The notes under the pieces are model-generated. The model made no database searches. It was given only the letters and a program-made list of their open reading frames with translations, and was not told the origin of the DNA. A stretch of DNA of 64,000 nucleotides, taken from positions 1 to 64,000 of the forward strand of contig JAAVFD010000034.1 of the NCBI GenBank assembly GCA_014800945.1, given 5' to 3'. The stretch is from Barnesiella sp. Lineage in GTDB: Bacteria > Bacteroidota > Bacteroidia > Bacteroidales > Muribaculaceae. Each line of letters starts with the position of its first letter. Positions within the stretch are counted from its first letter, which is position 1. Shown piece after piece: positions 26,049 through 33,048 of this stretch. A program made the translations under genes and the position numbers.

Positions 26049-26303
26049 CTATCTCCGGAACTTCGACTTCATTATGATTACTCCCTTTATCCCTGCCGGG
26101 CCAAAGGCTTTATATGCTTCTTCTCCTGACAGGGTGGAGTTTCTTAAATTCTTTCCTTCCTTATGACGGATTGAATCTGCTGCTTGGCGGGATATCCTAT
26201 TTCCGTCATAGATACTTAGCAAGGGGAAATCACCCAAAATGCTGTTGATCGTGTCTTCATTAACGTATGGACGACTGATGGATAGGGTTAGCCATCGGTT
26301 CAT
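26049..26303 (-). CDS. Small protein with TonB-plug-like C-terminal motif
   Basis: 84 residues from the ATG at 26303 (an ATG at 26351 would give 100 residues but overlap the next gene). The centre and end, FPLLSIYDGNRISRQAADSI ... GEEAYKAFGPAGIKGVIIMKSK, follow the pattern of TonB-dependent receptor plug domains and M56-peptidase tails (a short DGxxI strand, then a loop ending G-x-x-GVIII). There is no signal peptide, so it may be a fragment of a larger gene or a repurposed domain. Same strand as the immunity-like genes above it. Confidence 0.5.
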   Translation of the reverse strand: MNRWLTLSISRPYVNEDTINSILGDFPLLSIYDGNRISRQAADSIRHKEGKNLRNSTLSGEEAYKAFGPAGIKGVIIMKSKFRR

Positions 26304-26322
26304 TCTATGATTCTTGTTTAAC

Positions 26323-26670
26323 TTAATATATATCGAAGGCCACATCAGCACTACCTATTTTAATAACGGAATATTGACCGTCCTCTACAACTATTTGTAC
26401 TCCACACCCATGTTCAATATCGAAAGTTAATCTGAAAGACAATCCATATCTTTCTTGTTCAGTTTGCTCAAACAATACGTAGACTATCATCAATTCAATA
26501 TCTGATGTTTTTAAGGAAGTGTCATATTGTTTCTTAGCCCAATCGAAAATGGCATCATAAACTAACTGATACCATTGCGCCATAGCGTTGATAAATGATG
26601 ATATTTCTTTCCTATATCCCAATGAAAGTTCTTCTTCGCAAGCATCTAATTCATCGGATATACACACCAT
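26323..26670 (-). CDS. Putative immunity-type protein (DUF6985-like)
   Basis: 115 residues, acidic, cytosolic. An N-terminal helical half (ISSFINAMAQWYQLVYDAIFDWAKKQYDTSL) is followed by a beta half (YGLSFRLTFDIEHGCGVQIVVEDGQYSVIKIGSADVAF). The ending resembles DUF6985-like proteins found in polymorphic-toxin immunity neighbourhoods; I recall this only loosely, so the family name is tentative. It lies 104 bases from the DUF7668 gene on the same strand in a row of similarly sized genes. Confidence 0.6.
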   Translation of the reverse strand: MVCISDELDACEEELSLGYRKEISSFINAMAQWYQLVYDAIFDWAKKQYDTSLKTSDIELMIVYVLFEQTEQERYGLSFRLTFDIEHGCGVQIVVEDGQYSVIKIGSADVAFDIY

Positions 26671-26774
26671 TATATCTTTCTAAAGATAATCTGAGTAGAC
26701 TTTTGTCATAAAATTATCATCAAATTTCTCTATGTTTGATTCCATTTACATTCTTTTGAATTTCAACTGTTTGT

Positions 26775-27122
26775 TTATAGTACCTCTAAATCCTCGATTG
26801 CAACTTTTGGTTGACCACCTTCATACCAACATTGCAAGCACAGGGTGAGATCACTTTTGCCAGAGACAGTCCAAATAGGAATATATACATCTAAATACTT
26901 GTTAGCTATATTATAGCACAAGGCTTCTGAAAATCCATAGTCTGGCAATGGTACTATATCTTCGCCATATTCATTGATTCGCTCAACAAGGTTTGGAATT
27001 GGTATTCTTCCGTTTTCGCCGGAAGCCATAATCTTTTGATAATCCTTACGTGCCAAATCCCCGATCAGCCTACCAATGACAGACTTAAAGCACTCTAAGT
27101 CAAAATGTGTCTTTTCGCTCAT
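26775..27122 (-). CDS. DUF7668-type protein, probable immunity protein
   Basis: 115 residues. The pattern VIGRLIGDLARKDYQKIMASGENGRI, then INEYGEDIVPLPDYGF, then DVYIPIWTVSGKSDLTLCLQC and a final KVAIEDLEVL fits the DUF7668 family. Its position in an array of small, unrelated, same-strand genes, next to an NTF2-fold immunity protein, suggests protection against a contact-dependent toxin. The start codon lies 15 bases after the stop of the NTF2-fold gene, so the two are probably co-transcribed. Confidence 0.68.
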   Translation of the reverse strand: MSEKTHFDLECFKSVIGRLIGDLARKDYQKIMASGENGRIPIPNLVERINEYGEDIVPLPDYGFSEALCYNIANKYLDVYIPIWTVSGKSDLTLCLQCWYEGGQPKVAIEDLEVL

Positions 27123-27137
27123 ATTACCAGATGGATT

Positions 27138-27539
27138 TTAGATGACACCTCTCTTCCACTTCTTTTCCCAAGTGGAATAAATCTTTTTTGAATCAATCAG
27201 CCATCCTTTGTCTGTTTTTCTCAACGCATATCGAAACGTCTCTCTGAACGGCTCTTCCCTTGTCGTGGTTACTGTGGCTTTAGAACCCCTTATCTCAATG
27301 GATTCAATAATTTCTTTTTCCGGATCGTAATTGTATATGCCATCATTACCATAAGACCGGATAGCCGGATTACCGTATTTCCTTTCTTTGAGTGTAATAT
27401 ACTTGTCGAAAATGTTGGAAATTATCTGATTTCTTTCCTGTTCTGATAGTAATTCCTTATCACATAACCGCTCCCATTCCATCTCTTCAGTGAAGAATGA
27501 TCGCAACACTTGTTCTATCTTTTGTTTATCTTCTTCCAT
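27138..27539 (-). CDS. NTF2-fold immunity protein
   Basis: 133 residues. The cone-shaped NTF2-like fold is suggested by an N-terminal helix (KIEQVLRSFFTEEMEWERLCDK), a middle segment (NIFDKYITLKERKYGNPAIRSYGN) and a run of beta strands (EIIESIEIRGSKATVTTTRE, FRYALRKTDKGWLIDSKKIY). The final WEKKWKRGVI is typical of the Bacteroidetes immunity group. It probably binds and blocks a cognate toxin domain in the cytosol. A full promoter stands upstream: TTTG (27608-27605), 20 bases, TAACTTTG (27584-27577), minus strand. Confidence 0.78.
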   Translation of the reverse strand: MEEDKQKIEQVLRSFFTEEMEWERLCDKELLSEQERNQIISNIFDKYITLKERKYGNPAIRSYGNDGIYNYDPEKEIIESIEIRGSKATVTTTREEPFRETFRYALRKTDKGWLIDSKKIYSTWEKKWKRGVI

Positions 27540-27587
27540 AATATGCGAGGTTATATGATAATATCTATTCCGAATACAAAGTTAAAC
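27531..27587. repeat. 57-bp leader cassette, copy 1 (copy 2 at 27824-27880)
   Basis: Both copies hold the MEEDK start codons, the leader and the TAACTTTG -7 box of two different small genes, with about six differences. The core gaatacaaagtta is also found at 30967-30979 in front of a third gene of the array. A shared start region on unrelated coding sequences suggests cassette-like shuffling. Confidence 0.75.
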
Positions 27588-27608
27588 TTTGTAGATTTAT
27601 ACCGCAAA
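27577..27608 (-). promoter_or_regulatory. Promoter of the NTF2-fold / DUF7668 immunity genes
   Basis: On the minus strand TTTG (27608-27605), 20 bases, TAACTTTG (27584-27577), about 38 bases before the ATG at 27539. The -7 box and following leader are duplicated in front of the neighbouring zinc-ribbon gene. Confidence 0.7.
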
Positions 27609-27623
27609 GAGGAGGTTATCTAT

Positions 27624-27833
27624 TCAATCGATATTCATGAGCTGCTTTATATATTCACTCCTGCTTCCATCCCAATAACAATATATACATCTTCCATTTT
27701 CAAATACATGGTTGCAATTTGGATAGCTATACACAACATGTGCGCATTCTGGGCACAACGACATCATGTTGGAACTAGACCTTAGATATTCACTTCCACA
27801 CTCATCACAAATAGTATATTTATCCTCTTCCAT
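27624..27833 (-). CDS. Small zinc-ribbon protein in the immunity array
   Basis: 69 residues with three Cys pairs that can bind zinc: CDEC (9-12), CPEC (27-30) and CIYC (49-52), separated by short strands. There is no signal peptide. Its first residues (MEEDK) and about 55 bases of leader match those of the NTF2-fold gene, so the two genes share a duplicated start cassette. The -7 box TAACTTTG is at 27878-27871, but the -33 position falls in unrelated GC-rich DNA. Role unknown; immunity or regulatory function is a guess from context. Confidence 0.6.
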   Translation of the reverse strand: MEEDKYTICDECGSEYLRSSSNMMSLCPECAHVVYSYPNCNHVFENGRCIYCYWDGSRSEYIKQLMNID

Positions 27834-27880
27834 AATATGTGAGGTTATATGATAAAATCTATTATGAATACAAAGTTAAA

Positions 27881-28608
27881 AAAATCTGGCAGACTGCCGC
27901 GATGTTTCGGCACTTACTGTGCTGATTACTTGCATACAAACTGAAGACTTGGCGGGATTTGGTCGGCCATAGGCTTGCGCTTATGGCTGACAATCCCGAA
28001 ATATCCGGAACACCGGGACTGCGCATCGACGGCACACACGCCCGACGAGCCGTATTCCATGCGGCGCCGGGCGATAGTGTGCCTACCTTAGAAGACTGTA
28101 GCCGGCTGAACGGCTCCGTGTCGCAGACACCGAGGCAGTATCAGCCGACAGGTACAGACCATTATCCGGCTTATGACGTGACGGACAGCGACGCCAGAGC
28201 CGCCACAAGTGTCGGCTTTCGCGCCGTGTCCTGTGTAGTGAACACTTGCCTGAAACTATGGCAGTACCGCGATCCGAGACGTTGTTTCGGACCACGACAT
28301 GCCCGGAGTTCCGACCCTTGATGTGAATATGAGGCTCGTCAGCACGGCATTTTCCGTGCGAAGGTGCAGCGTCCGGCTGAAACGTCAAGTGCCGCGAGGC
28401 TTGCGGTCGGCGTCCGCACCCGTGAGCCTCCACAAATTTTACGATAAAATTTGGGTATCCCGGTCTTGACGCTGAATGCACACTTGCCTTATTCACCCTG
28501 ATGTACGCTGCGGTGGATTGCACGAAAAACGGCCGATCCTGCCGACGATGCTCATAGAGCATCACGAAAAGGGATAAGAATTAACAAATTACAAACATTT
28601 AACGGCTT
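27881..28608. other. GC-rich decayed coding DNA, possibly from a mobile element, no intact gene
   Basis: About 730 bases markedly richer in G and C than the flanking immunity genes, with many short interrupted frames on both strands. One frame ends in HKFYDKIWVSRS at about 28440-28490. Base use and position next to small accessory genes suggest the remains of a conjugative or mobilisable element, but I cannot assign any family. The 120- and 160-codon open frames here overlap each other on opposite strands and look accidental. Confidence 0.5.
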
Positions 28609-28830
28609 ATGGCAAGGTACAGAGTTCAGACGCAGTTTGTCTTCAGCGGCTATTTCGATGTAGAGGCAGACAGCACTTCAGAGGCTAAAGGCAATGTGCT
28701 GGAGCATTGCGGAATGGTTATAGGGGGCGATATACATTCAACCCTCCCTGATGAAAATATTGACTGGAATTTTTCAGTCCACCCCGACAAAGAGATTAAA
28801 TCAATACACAAACTAAAAGACAATGACTGA
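28609..28830 (+). CDS. Small accessory protein, mobile-element type
   Basis: 73 residues, plus strand against the direction of the immunity genes. The pattern ARYRVQTQFVFSGYFDVEADSTSEAKGNVLEHCG is a strand-strand-helix arrangement seen in small proteins of phages and conjugative elements that process an input value over a beta hairpin; I do not recognise a named family. An A/T-rich leader precedes it. It overlaps the next gene by 8 bases. Confidence 0.65.
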   Translation: MARYRVQTQFVFSGYFDVEADSTSEAKGNVLEHCGMVIGGDIHSTLPDENIDWNFSVHPDKEIKSIHKLKDND

Positions 28831-29140
28831 TAACCATACGATTATGAACAGGAAAGAGGAAATCCGCAATGTTGCAGCGGAAAAGTACAAAGAGAGCGAT
28901 TTCAGAACGCCCAATATGTTCTGCTTCATCGAGGGAGCGGAGTGGGCTGATGCAAATCCCCTCAAAGGTTGGAACAAGTTTAGCGATGACAATATGCCGG
29001 AGAAAGGAGACTTGATAGTTCTGGCTGTGGCTGATGAAAAATTTGGCGTCGCATCTTACGAGCTGATGAAGTTTGACCCCATTGTGATAGCCAAGCCGTA
29101 TCGTGATGATGTGCTTTGGTATCCGATACCGCAACTTTGA
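28823..29140 (+). CDS. DUF551-like small accessory protein
   Basis: 105 residues (an internal ATG at 28844 would give 98). The C-terminal half has the DUF551 layout: a helix, then GWNKFSDDNMPEKGDLIVLAVADE, and a final DDVLWYPIPQL in place of the usual W-M-P-L-P ending. DUF551 proteins are common in phages and integrated elements. It is coupled to the upstream small gene and ends 7 bases before a strong terminator. Confidence 0.65.
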   Translation: MTDNHTIMNRKEEIRNVAAEKYKESDFRTPNMFCFIEGAEWADANPLKGWNKFSDDNMPEKGDLIVLAVADEKFGVASYELMKFDPIVIAKPYRDDVLWYPIPQL

Positions 29141-29147
29141 ACAGCCG

Positions 29148-29182
29148 ACCGCTCCGACCCTCACCGGTCGGGGCGGTTTTGC
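29148..29182 (+). terminator. Rho-independent terminator after the DUF551-like gene
   Basis: ACCGCTCCGACC (29148-29159) pairs with GGTCGGGGCGGT (29166-29177), one mismatch or wobble, followed by TTTT. It closes the two-gene plus-strand unit. Confidence 0.8.
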
Positions 29183-29249
29183 TCCATCCCCACGCAAAAC
29201 CGCCTCCCCGGAAAATCCACTTGCTTGCACAATATCTTTTACAATAGCC

Positions 29250-29579
29250 CTATAATTGGGGTTTAGAAAAGTCTTGGAGAAAGCAATCGTATATGGAAAT
29301 CAATACTTCCTTTGTTTGGAAATCAACTCTTTTATGTATGACTGTTTGAGCTGTATCAAACTTCATCATCTCCAAGAAGCAGCTATTGTCTTCCCACACA
29401 ATGAATCTGCCTATATATTTATCATTTTCAATATCTAAGCATATTGCCATTTTCTGTGTACTATCCTCCAGGTCTTCCTCAAAATTTATTTCCTTCTTCA
29501 TAACTTTGAGGTTTGTGGGATAGTTTTTTGCTGAAAGATATTCAGAAAACTGCCTAATGATTGAGACTCCTTGCACCAT
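29250..29579 (-). CDS. TriTu-like immunity protein
   Basis: 109 residues. An N-terminal helix (VSIIRQFSEYLSAKNYPTN), then the strands MAICLDIENDKYIGRFIVWEDNSCFLEMM and QTVIHKRVDFQTKE fit the TriTu immunity family, whose proteins read roughly E-x-x-x-YIGRITVWESGE at the same place. The match is by pattern memory only. It is one of the row of minus-strand small genes and is separated from the next by 64 bases. The likely role is neutralising a toxin domain in the cytosol. Confidence 0.6.
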   Translation of the reverse strand: MVQGVSIIRQFSEYLSAKNYPTNLKVMKKEINFEEDLEDSTQKMAICLDIENDKYIGRFIVWEDNSCFLEMMKFDTAQTVIHKRVDFQTKEVLISIYDCFLQDFSKPQL

Positions 29580-29643
29580 TATCTTATATTCTTGCTCACT
29601 TACAGATAATCCTCCTTAATCAGTAGAATTTGTGATAATTCTA

Positions 29644-30003
29644 TTATAGACGTTTTTTATCGTCAGCTTCTTTTTCAAGGCTTGAAAATATCAGTGTTAC
29701 AAGCCGAAAGTAATCCTCGATCTGTTCTTTGCTTAAAGATGGAAATAACTTTGATACGTCCTGTAAAACGGTCTCATCATTCTCTATAATATAGGACATA
29801 TTAGGCAAATCAATATCACCGAGTTTTAAACCTCGTACATTCCTCTTCGTATATGGATTTTTGTAACTTGATATGCTCAAATTGTTGCCTAATCGCATAT
29901 TGTCTTCCGTTTCGGAAAAATAATATGCAATAATATCCTTTATCGTGTCAAGGGGCCCCTTTTCTATGACACTAATGGTGTCTGCTAAGAAATTGCGTTC
30001 CAT
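29644..30003 (-). CDS. Small acidic protein, unrecognised, in the immunity array
   Basis: 119 residues, no signal peptide, mostly helical at both ends (LADTISVIEKGPLDTIKDIIAYYF; EQIEDYFRLVTLIFSSLEKEADDKKRL) with a beta section between. It begins 4 bases after the stop of the imm11-like gene, so the two are translationally close. No family match. Its size, charge and position suggest another immunity protein. Confidence 0.55.
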   Translation of the reverse strand: MERNFLADTISVIEKGPLDTIKDIIAYYFSETEDNMRLGNNLSISSYKNPYTKRNVRGLKLGDIDLPNMSYIIENDETVLQDVSKLFPSLSKEQIEDYFRLVTLIFSSLEKEADDKKRL

Positions 30004-30007
30004 ATCA

Positions 30008-30568
30008 TCAAATGGATTTATTTATGTATGGATTCTCATAAAACGAACATCCACAAATGCCTTTCTCTAAGCATTTGGAATAAAAAGCTTCGTTTACTAT
30101 CGGGTCTCCCAAATGATACCCTTTAGCTTTAACTACACTATTAGCTCCAAGACTGCCAGGTAAGATTGCTATTCTTTTGAAAAAATTATATTGTGCATCA
30201 TAGATTGTGGAATCCCAGTCTATACAATCTATTACTTTGAGAAATATGGGTAAATAATATGTCCCTACCAATTCTCCCTTTATGTATACTTGAACAGGAA
30301 GAAGCTGAACATCATCAAATGCAACTTCCTTAAAAACATCGGCCAAGCGTTTACTTACAATCGGACTGGCATCGGTACACAAGTAATCATATTTCAAAAA
30401 CTTTGGAAGCGAAATATTTTTCTTGATATCAAACCTCAGATTATCAGATTCAGATAGAACCATTCTTTCATTCATAAGAAACCGGATGGACTCTATCGCT
30501 GATGAGCGATCGTATTCAAGCCAATACGAATTGGGGTATTTGGGTGATACTCCTAAGAAATAATACAT
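30008..30568 (-). CDS. imm11/DUF1629-like immunity protein
   Basis: 186 residues from the ATG at 30568. An ATG 42 bases earlier would overlap the previous gene. The order of features, MYYFLGVSPKYPN, then a segment ending ADVFKEVAFDDVQLLPVQVY, then YYLPIFLKVIDCIDWDS and a late GLxxNxxV-like strand, follows the imm11 (DUF1629) family of immunity proteins, in which a DxxxxQWLPVxV and a Y-x-x-N-x-L-x-x-xDCIDW motif recur. Likely to protect against an exported nuclease or similar toxin. Confidence 0.65.
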   Translation of the reverse strand: MYYFLGVSPKYPNSYWLEYDRSSAIESIRFLMNERMVLSESDNLRFDIKKNISLPKFLKYDYLCTDASPIVSKRLADVFKEVAFDDVQLLPVQVYIKGELVGTYYLPIFLKVIDCIDWDSTIYDAQYNFFKRIAILPGSLGANSVVKAKGYHLGDPIVNEAFYSKCLEKGICGCSFYENPYINKSI

Positions 30569-30578
30569 AACTGTCTGA

Positions 30579-30938
30579 TTATAATAATTCTTCTCCTTCT
30601 TCTCCAGCAAAAAATGTATCTCTCAATTCATTTAGCTCTGCTATTCGACATTTAACAAGTTTTCTATATGAATCTATATCATTGATTTTATCGGATTTTA
30701 CGTTAAAGAACAATTTATTCCTGGTTATCCCCGTTATCATATCCACATCGAACGTAAAGAAACGAATTAAAATCTTAGGTATCAGAAAATTATTCCTATA
30801 CTTATTCATTATTCCCTTTATAAGATCTATCGTTTCCAAATACTTAGTATCATCCCAGATTAGACTTACTCTTAAATCTGTCGTGAACCAGTCATCTGAG
30901 TTCATTTTCTTTCGTAAAAGATCTGTCAAATCATCCAT
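30579..30938 (-). CDS. Small protein, unrecognised, first gene of the array's central operon
   Basis: 119 residues. An ATG at 30983 is also in frame, but a TAACTTTG -7 box (30979-30972) sits inside that extension, so a transcript from it would begin near 30965 and only the ATG at 30938 (MDDLTDLLRKKM) could be used. The protein alternates helices and strands (VSLIWDDTKYLETIDLIKGIMNKYR, ILIRFFTFDVDMI). It ends 10 bases before the imm11-like gene. No known family; an immunity role is inferred from position. Confidence 0.55.
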   Translation of the reverse strand: MDDLTDLLRKKMNSDDWFTTDLRVSLIWDDTKYLETIDLIKGIMNKYRNNFLIPKILIRFFTFDVDMITGITRNKLFFNVKSDKINDIDSYRKLVKCRIAELNELRDTFFAGEEGEELL

Positions 30939-30971
30939 ATAAAAATGCTTTGTAAAGGAATATTCCGAATA

Positions 30972-30979
30972 CAAAGTTA
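30972..30979 (-). promoter_or_regulatory. -7 box for the central immunity operon
   Basis: TAACTTTG on the minus strand, embedded in the gaatacaaagtta core that also precedes two other genes of the array. No clear -33 TTTG at the right distance. It decides the start codon of the gene at 30938. Confidence 0.5.
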
Positions 30980-31209
30980 ACAAATTTTCAGCACACTTCC
31001 ACTATATTTTCCAACTTATCGCACTGATTATCGGGATTCTATTCATTTTTACACTCCTTTGATTCTGACTGTAAAACGTAGAGGCTATCAACTACGCCAT
31101 CTGAGATATGAAACTCCAAGTTGCCTGACTTGACACAACCCTCCTGCTCCTTGAATTATACCTGCCGATAAATTCCTGTTCTGAAATAAGATAAACGAAA
31201 TTTATTAAT

Positions 31210-31332
31210 CTATAATATCTCCAAAAATTCATTAAGGCGGACCTCATTGATTAGATTATCACCATTCCACCCTGCAAGAGGCAACGGTATATCAGATCTG
31301 ACATTCTTTATTTTTTGGGGCTTATCATACAT
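31210..31332 (-). pseudogene. Short open frame, probable gene remnant
   Basis: 40 codons starting MYDKPQKIKNVRSD and ending EVRLNEFLEIL. No promoter and no neighbour in tight spacing. It lies in a 475-base AT-rich stretch (30939-31413) in which I see no other gene, so it may be the tail of a lost immunity gene. Low certainty. Confidence 0.25.
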
Positions 31333-31413
31333 CTTTCTTCAAATGCTGTAAAACCATCTTTTGATGATATTGATTGTTGCCTCGTTTGCTAAATGGAAGA
31401 TTATCCACGCTTA

Positions 31414-31929
31414 TTACGGTACTATATCGTAGAGTGTGGAGTCGTTGTTGTTGAAGATTGTCTGCATGAGCCGTGCCCCGACTTTGGCTATGCTGTCAAT
31501 ATCGGTGTCTATGCGGAGGCTCAGGACCGGAGCTTGTGACGGTTGGGATAAGTCAATAGGAGTATTCCCGTAGGTGGTATCGACAATGCGGTAGCCCTGT
31601 TCCTTGGCATACTGACGGATCTTGTCGAGATACGGAAGCTGGTTTGCTCCTATCGCCTCATAGTCGATGTAAAACTTGCCATTTTCCTGCATGAAATAGA
31701 TACAGGCTACGGGGTGGGAGCAGATACCGAAAAAGTCAAACTCCATCTGTCCGTCCTTCAACCGTTGCAACACCGAGGGTAGTTTGTCGATAGTGATTTG
31801 TTCGGCATACTGTACCTGTTGAGCCACGGGCAATTCAATCGTTCCCGGCGCACGTTTGCCGCCATTGTCACACCCGGCTAAGCCAAGTGTGGAAACCGCA
31901 CTCATTATGTAGCTAAAAATCCGTCTCAT
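31414..31929 (-). CDS. Lipoprotein at the right end of the immunity array
   Basis: 171 residues from the ATG at 31929; the longer frame is translated repeat DNA. The signal peptide ends in the lipobox LGLAGC. The mature part has strands and helices (TIDKLPSVLQRLKDGQMEFDFFGI, FYIDYEAIGANQLPYLDKIRQYAKEQGYRIVD) of no recognised family. A TAACTTTG -7 box (31969-31962) overlaps the end of the 329-bp repeat. A periplasm-facing lipoprotein in an immunity cluster could protect against a toxin acting outside the cytosol (inference). Confidence 0.75.
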   Translation of the reverse strand: MRRIFSYIMSAVSTLGLAGCDNGGKRAPGTIELPVAQQVQYAEQITIDKLPSVLQRLKDGQMEFDFFGICSHPVACIYFMQENGKFYIDYEAIGANQLPYLDKIRQYAKEQGYRIVDTTYGNTPIDLSQPSQAPVLSLRIDTDIDSIAKVGARLMQTIFNNNDSTLYDIVP

Positions 31930-31966
31930 TATTAAGTGTTGGGAAATGGTATCTCCAGACGCAAAG

Positions 31967-32295
31967 TTAGTAAATAATTGACAATAACGCTCTGAATTCC
32001 AAATGTTGGTATAGGTAGATACACAAATATAGGGGAATAGGCTCTTGCAAAAGTCACTTTTTCCCGCTTTTGTAAGCAAACCGGACATCAGCCGACAACC
32101 GGCTATTAGGGTTGGTGCTGAAAAAGCAATAGACAGACCAAGCACCGAGGCCTGATCTGTCTATTATGTGTTGTCGAATTCCGGTATGTTAAACCGGCTC
32201 TTAATCCCGTTCTGATGTAATTGTCAGAATCTGTTTAGTGGCATCCGCATCCATCGCCACAGGAATCGTGCTCACATCCGCAGTCATCACCGCAT
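31967..32295. repeat. 329-bp direct repeat, right copy (overlaps intact slyD)
   Basis: Partner of 25505-25833. It covers the last 20 codons of intact slyD and the 268 bases downstream. Start-to-start distance between the copies is 6462 bases. The same DNA supplies upstream sequence for two different genes, the glycosyltransferase on the left and the lipoprotein on the right. Confidence 0.9.
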
Positions 32296-32810
32296 GAGCC
32301 GTGGTCGCATCCGCAACCGCATCCGTGGGCGGGCTGAAGTTCTTCAGGAGTAGCATCACGCACAGTAAGGATTTTGCCTTTGAAGCGCACATCCTTTCCT
32401 GCGAGCGGATGGTTGAAATCCATTTTTACTTTATCATCGGTAACCTCAGTAACGATACCGGTGATTTTATAGCCGTCCTGAGTCATCATCGGGAGAGCGG
32501 CACCGGGTTTAACAGCTTCGGTGTCAAATTTACCGTCAACTTCAAAAATATCTTTGTCGAGGGTAACAATCTGTTCCGGATCCCAAGGACCGAAAGCTTC
32601 GTCAGCTTTGACTGTCACATCAAATTCGCCACCGGCTTCAAGACCGTCGATAGCCACTTCAAGAGGGCGAATCATTCCACGGGTTACTCCGAAGATGATT
32701 CTTTCGGGGTCTTCGGTGTCGGTTTGATGCACAAGCTGTTCACCTTCAGGCGTAATCTTATAGAGATCATAGCCTAATTCCACATATTTTCCGGGTTGAA
32801 TCTTTTCCAT
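32235..32810 (-). CDS. slyD: SlyD-like FKBP-type peptidyl-prolyl isomerase
   Basis: 191 residues. The FKBP domain with inserted flap (IF) domain spans about 5-150: GKYVELGYDLY, GMIRPLEVAIDGLEAGGEFDVTV, DEAFGPWDPEQIVTLD, then NHPLAGKDVRFKGKILTVRDAT. The last 30 residues are a metal-binding tail of alternating Gly-Cys, Cys-Gly and His-Asp pairs, with nine Cys and several His, as in SlyD proteins that bind nickel or zinc. It catalyses proline isomerisation and acts as a folding chaperone in the cytosol. Its 3' end is duplicated 6.5 kb away. Confidence 0.92.
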   Translation of the reverse strand: MEKIQPGKYVELGYDLYKITPEGEQLVHQTDTEDPERIIFGVTRGMIRPLEVAIDGLEAGGEFDVTVKADEAFGPWDPEQIVTLDKDIFEVDGKFDTEAVKPGAALPMMTQDGYKITGIVTEVTDDKVKMDFNHPLAGKDVRFKGKILTVRDATPEELQPAHGCGCGCDHGSCGDDCGCEHDSCGDGCGCH

Positions 32811-32860
32811 AATTATATAATATTTATTGTTTGATTAATAATGAGCAAAAACCGTGCCAA

Positions 32861-33004
32861 TTACGCTTCCATGTAATAGAAAGCAATAATACCGGCAGCT
32901 ATTATAACAAGTGTTATAATAATTGCCGCCCAGTTTTTACGAGGGGTATCGGGTGGATATACTGATTGCTGTTTTTTGTCAGGTGTTTCGTTTTGTGTAG
33001 TCAT
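32861..33004 (-). CDS. Small single-pass membrane protein, 47 residues
   Basis: ATG at 33004, stop at 32861. A polar N-terminal half (TTQNETPDKKQQSVYPPDTPRKN) is followed by one hydrophobic helix (WAAIIITLVIIAAGIIAFYYM) and the short end EA. The reading frame and typical tail-anchored layout support a real gene between slyD and the phosphatase on the same strand. Function unknown. Confidence 0.65.
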   Translation of the reverse strand: MTTQNETPDKKQQSVYPPDTPRKNWAAIIITLVIIAAGIIAFYYMEA

Positions 33005-33048
33005 GATATATTATTTAATAGTTATATCAATTAAAACACCTGTCGGGG

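Noticed and set aside
28083-28565. 160-codon minus-strand frame in the GC-rich debris
   Set aside because: It has arginine- and serine-rich low-complexity translation, no start signal, and overlaps another equally unlikely frame; chance opening in GC-rich DNA.
32301-32777. 158-codon plus-strand frame opposite slyD
   Set aside because: Antisense to the clearly conserved FKBP domain; no independent features.
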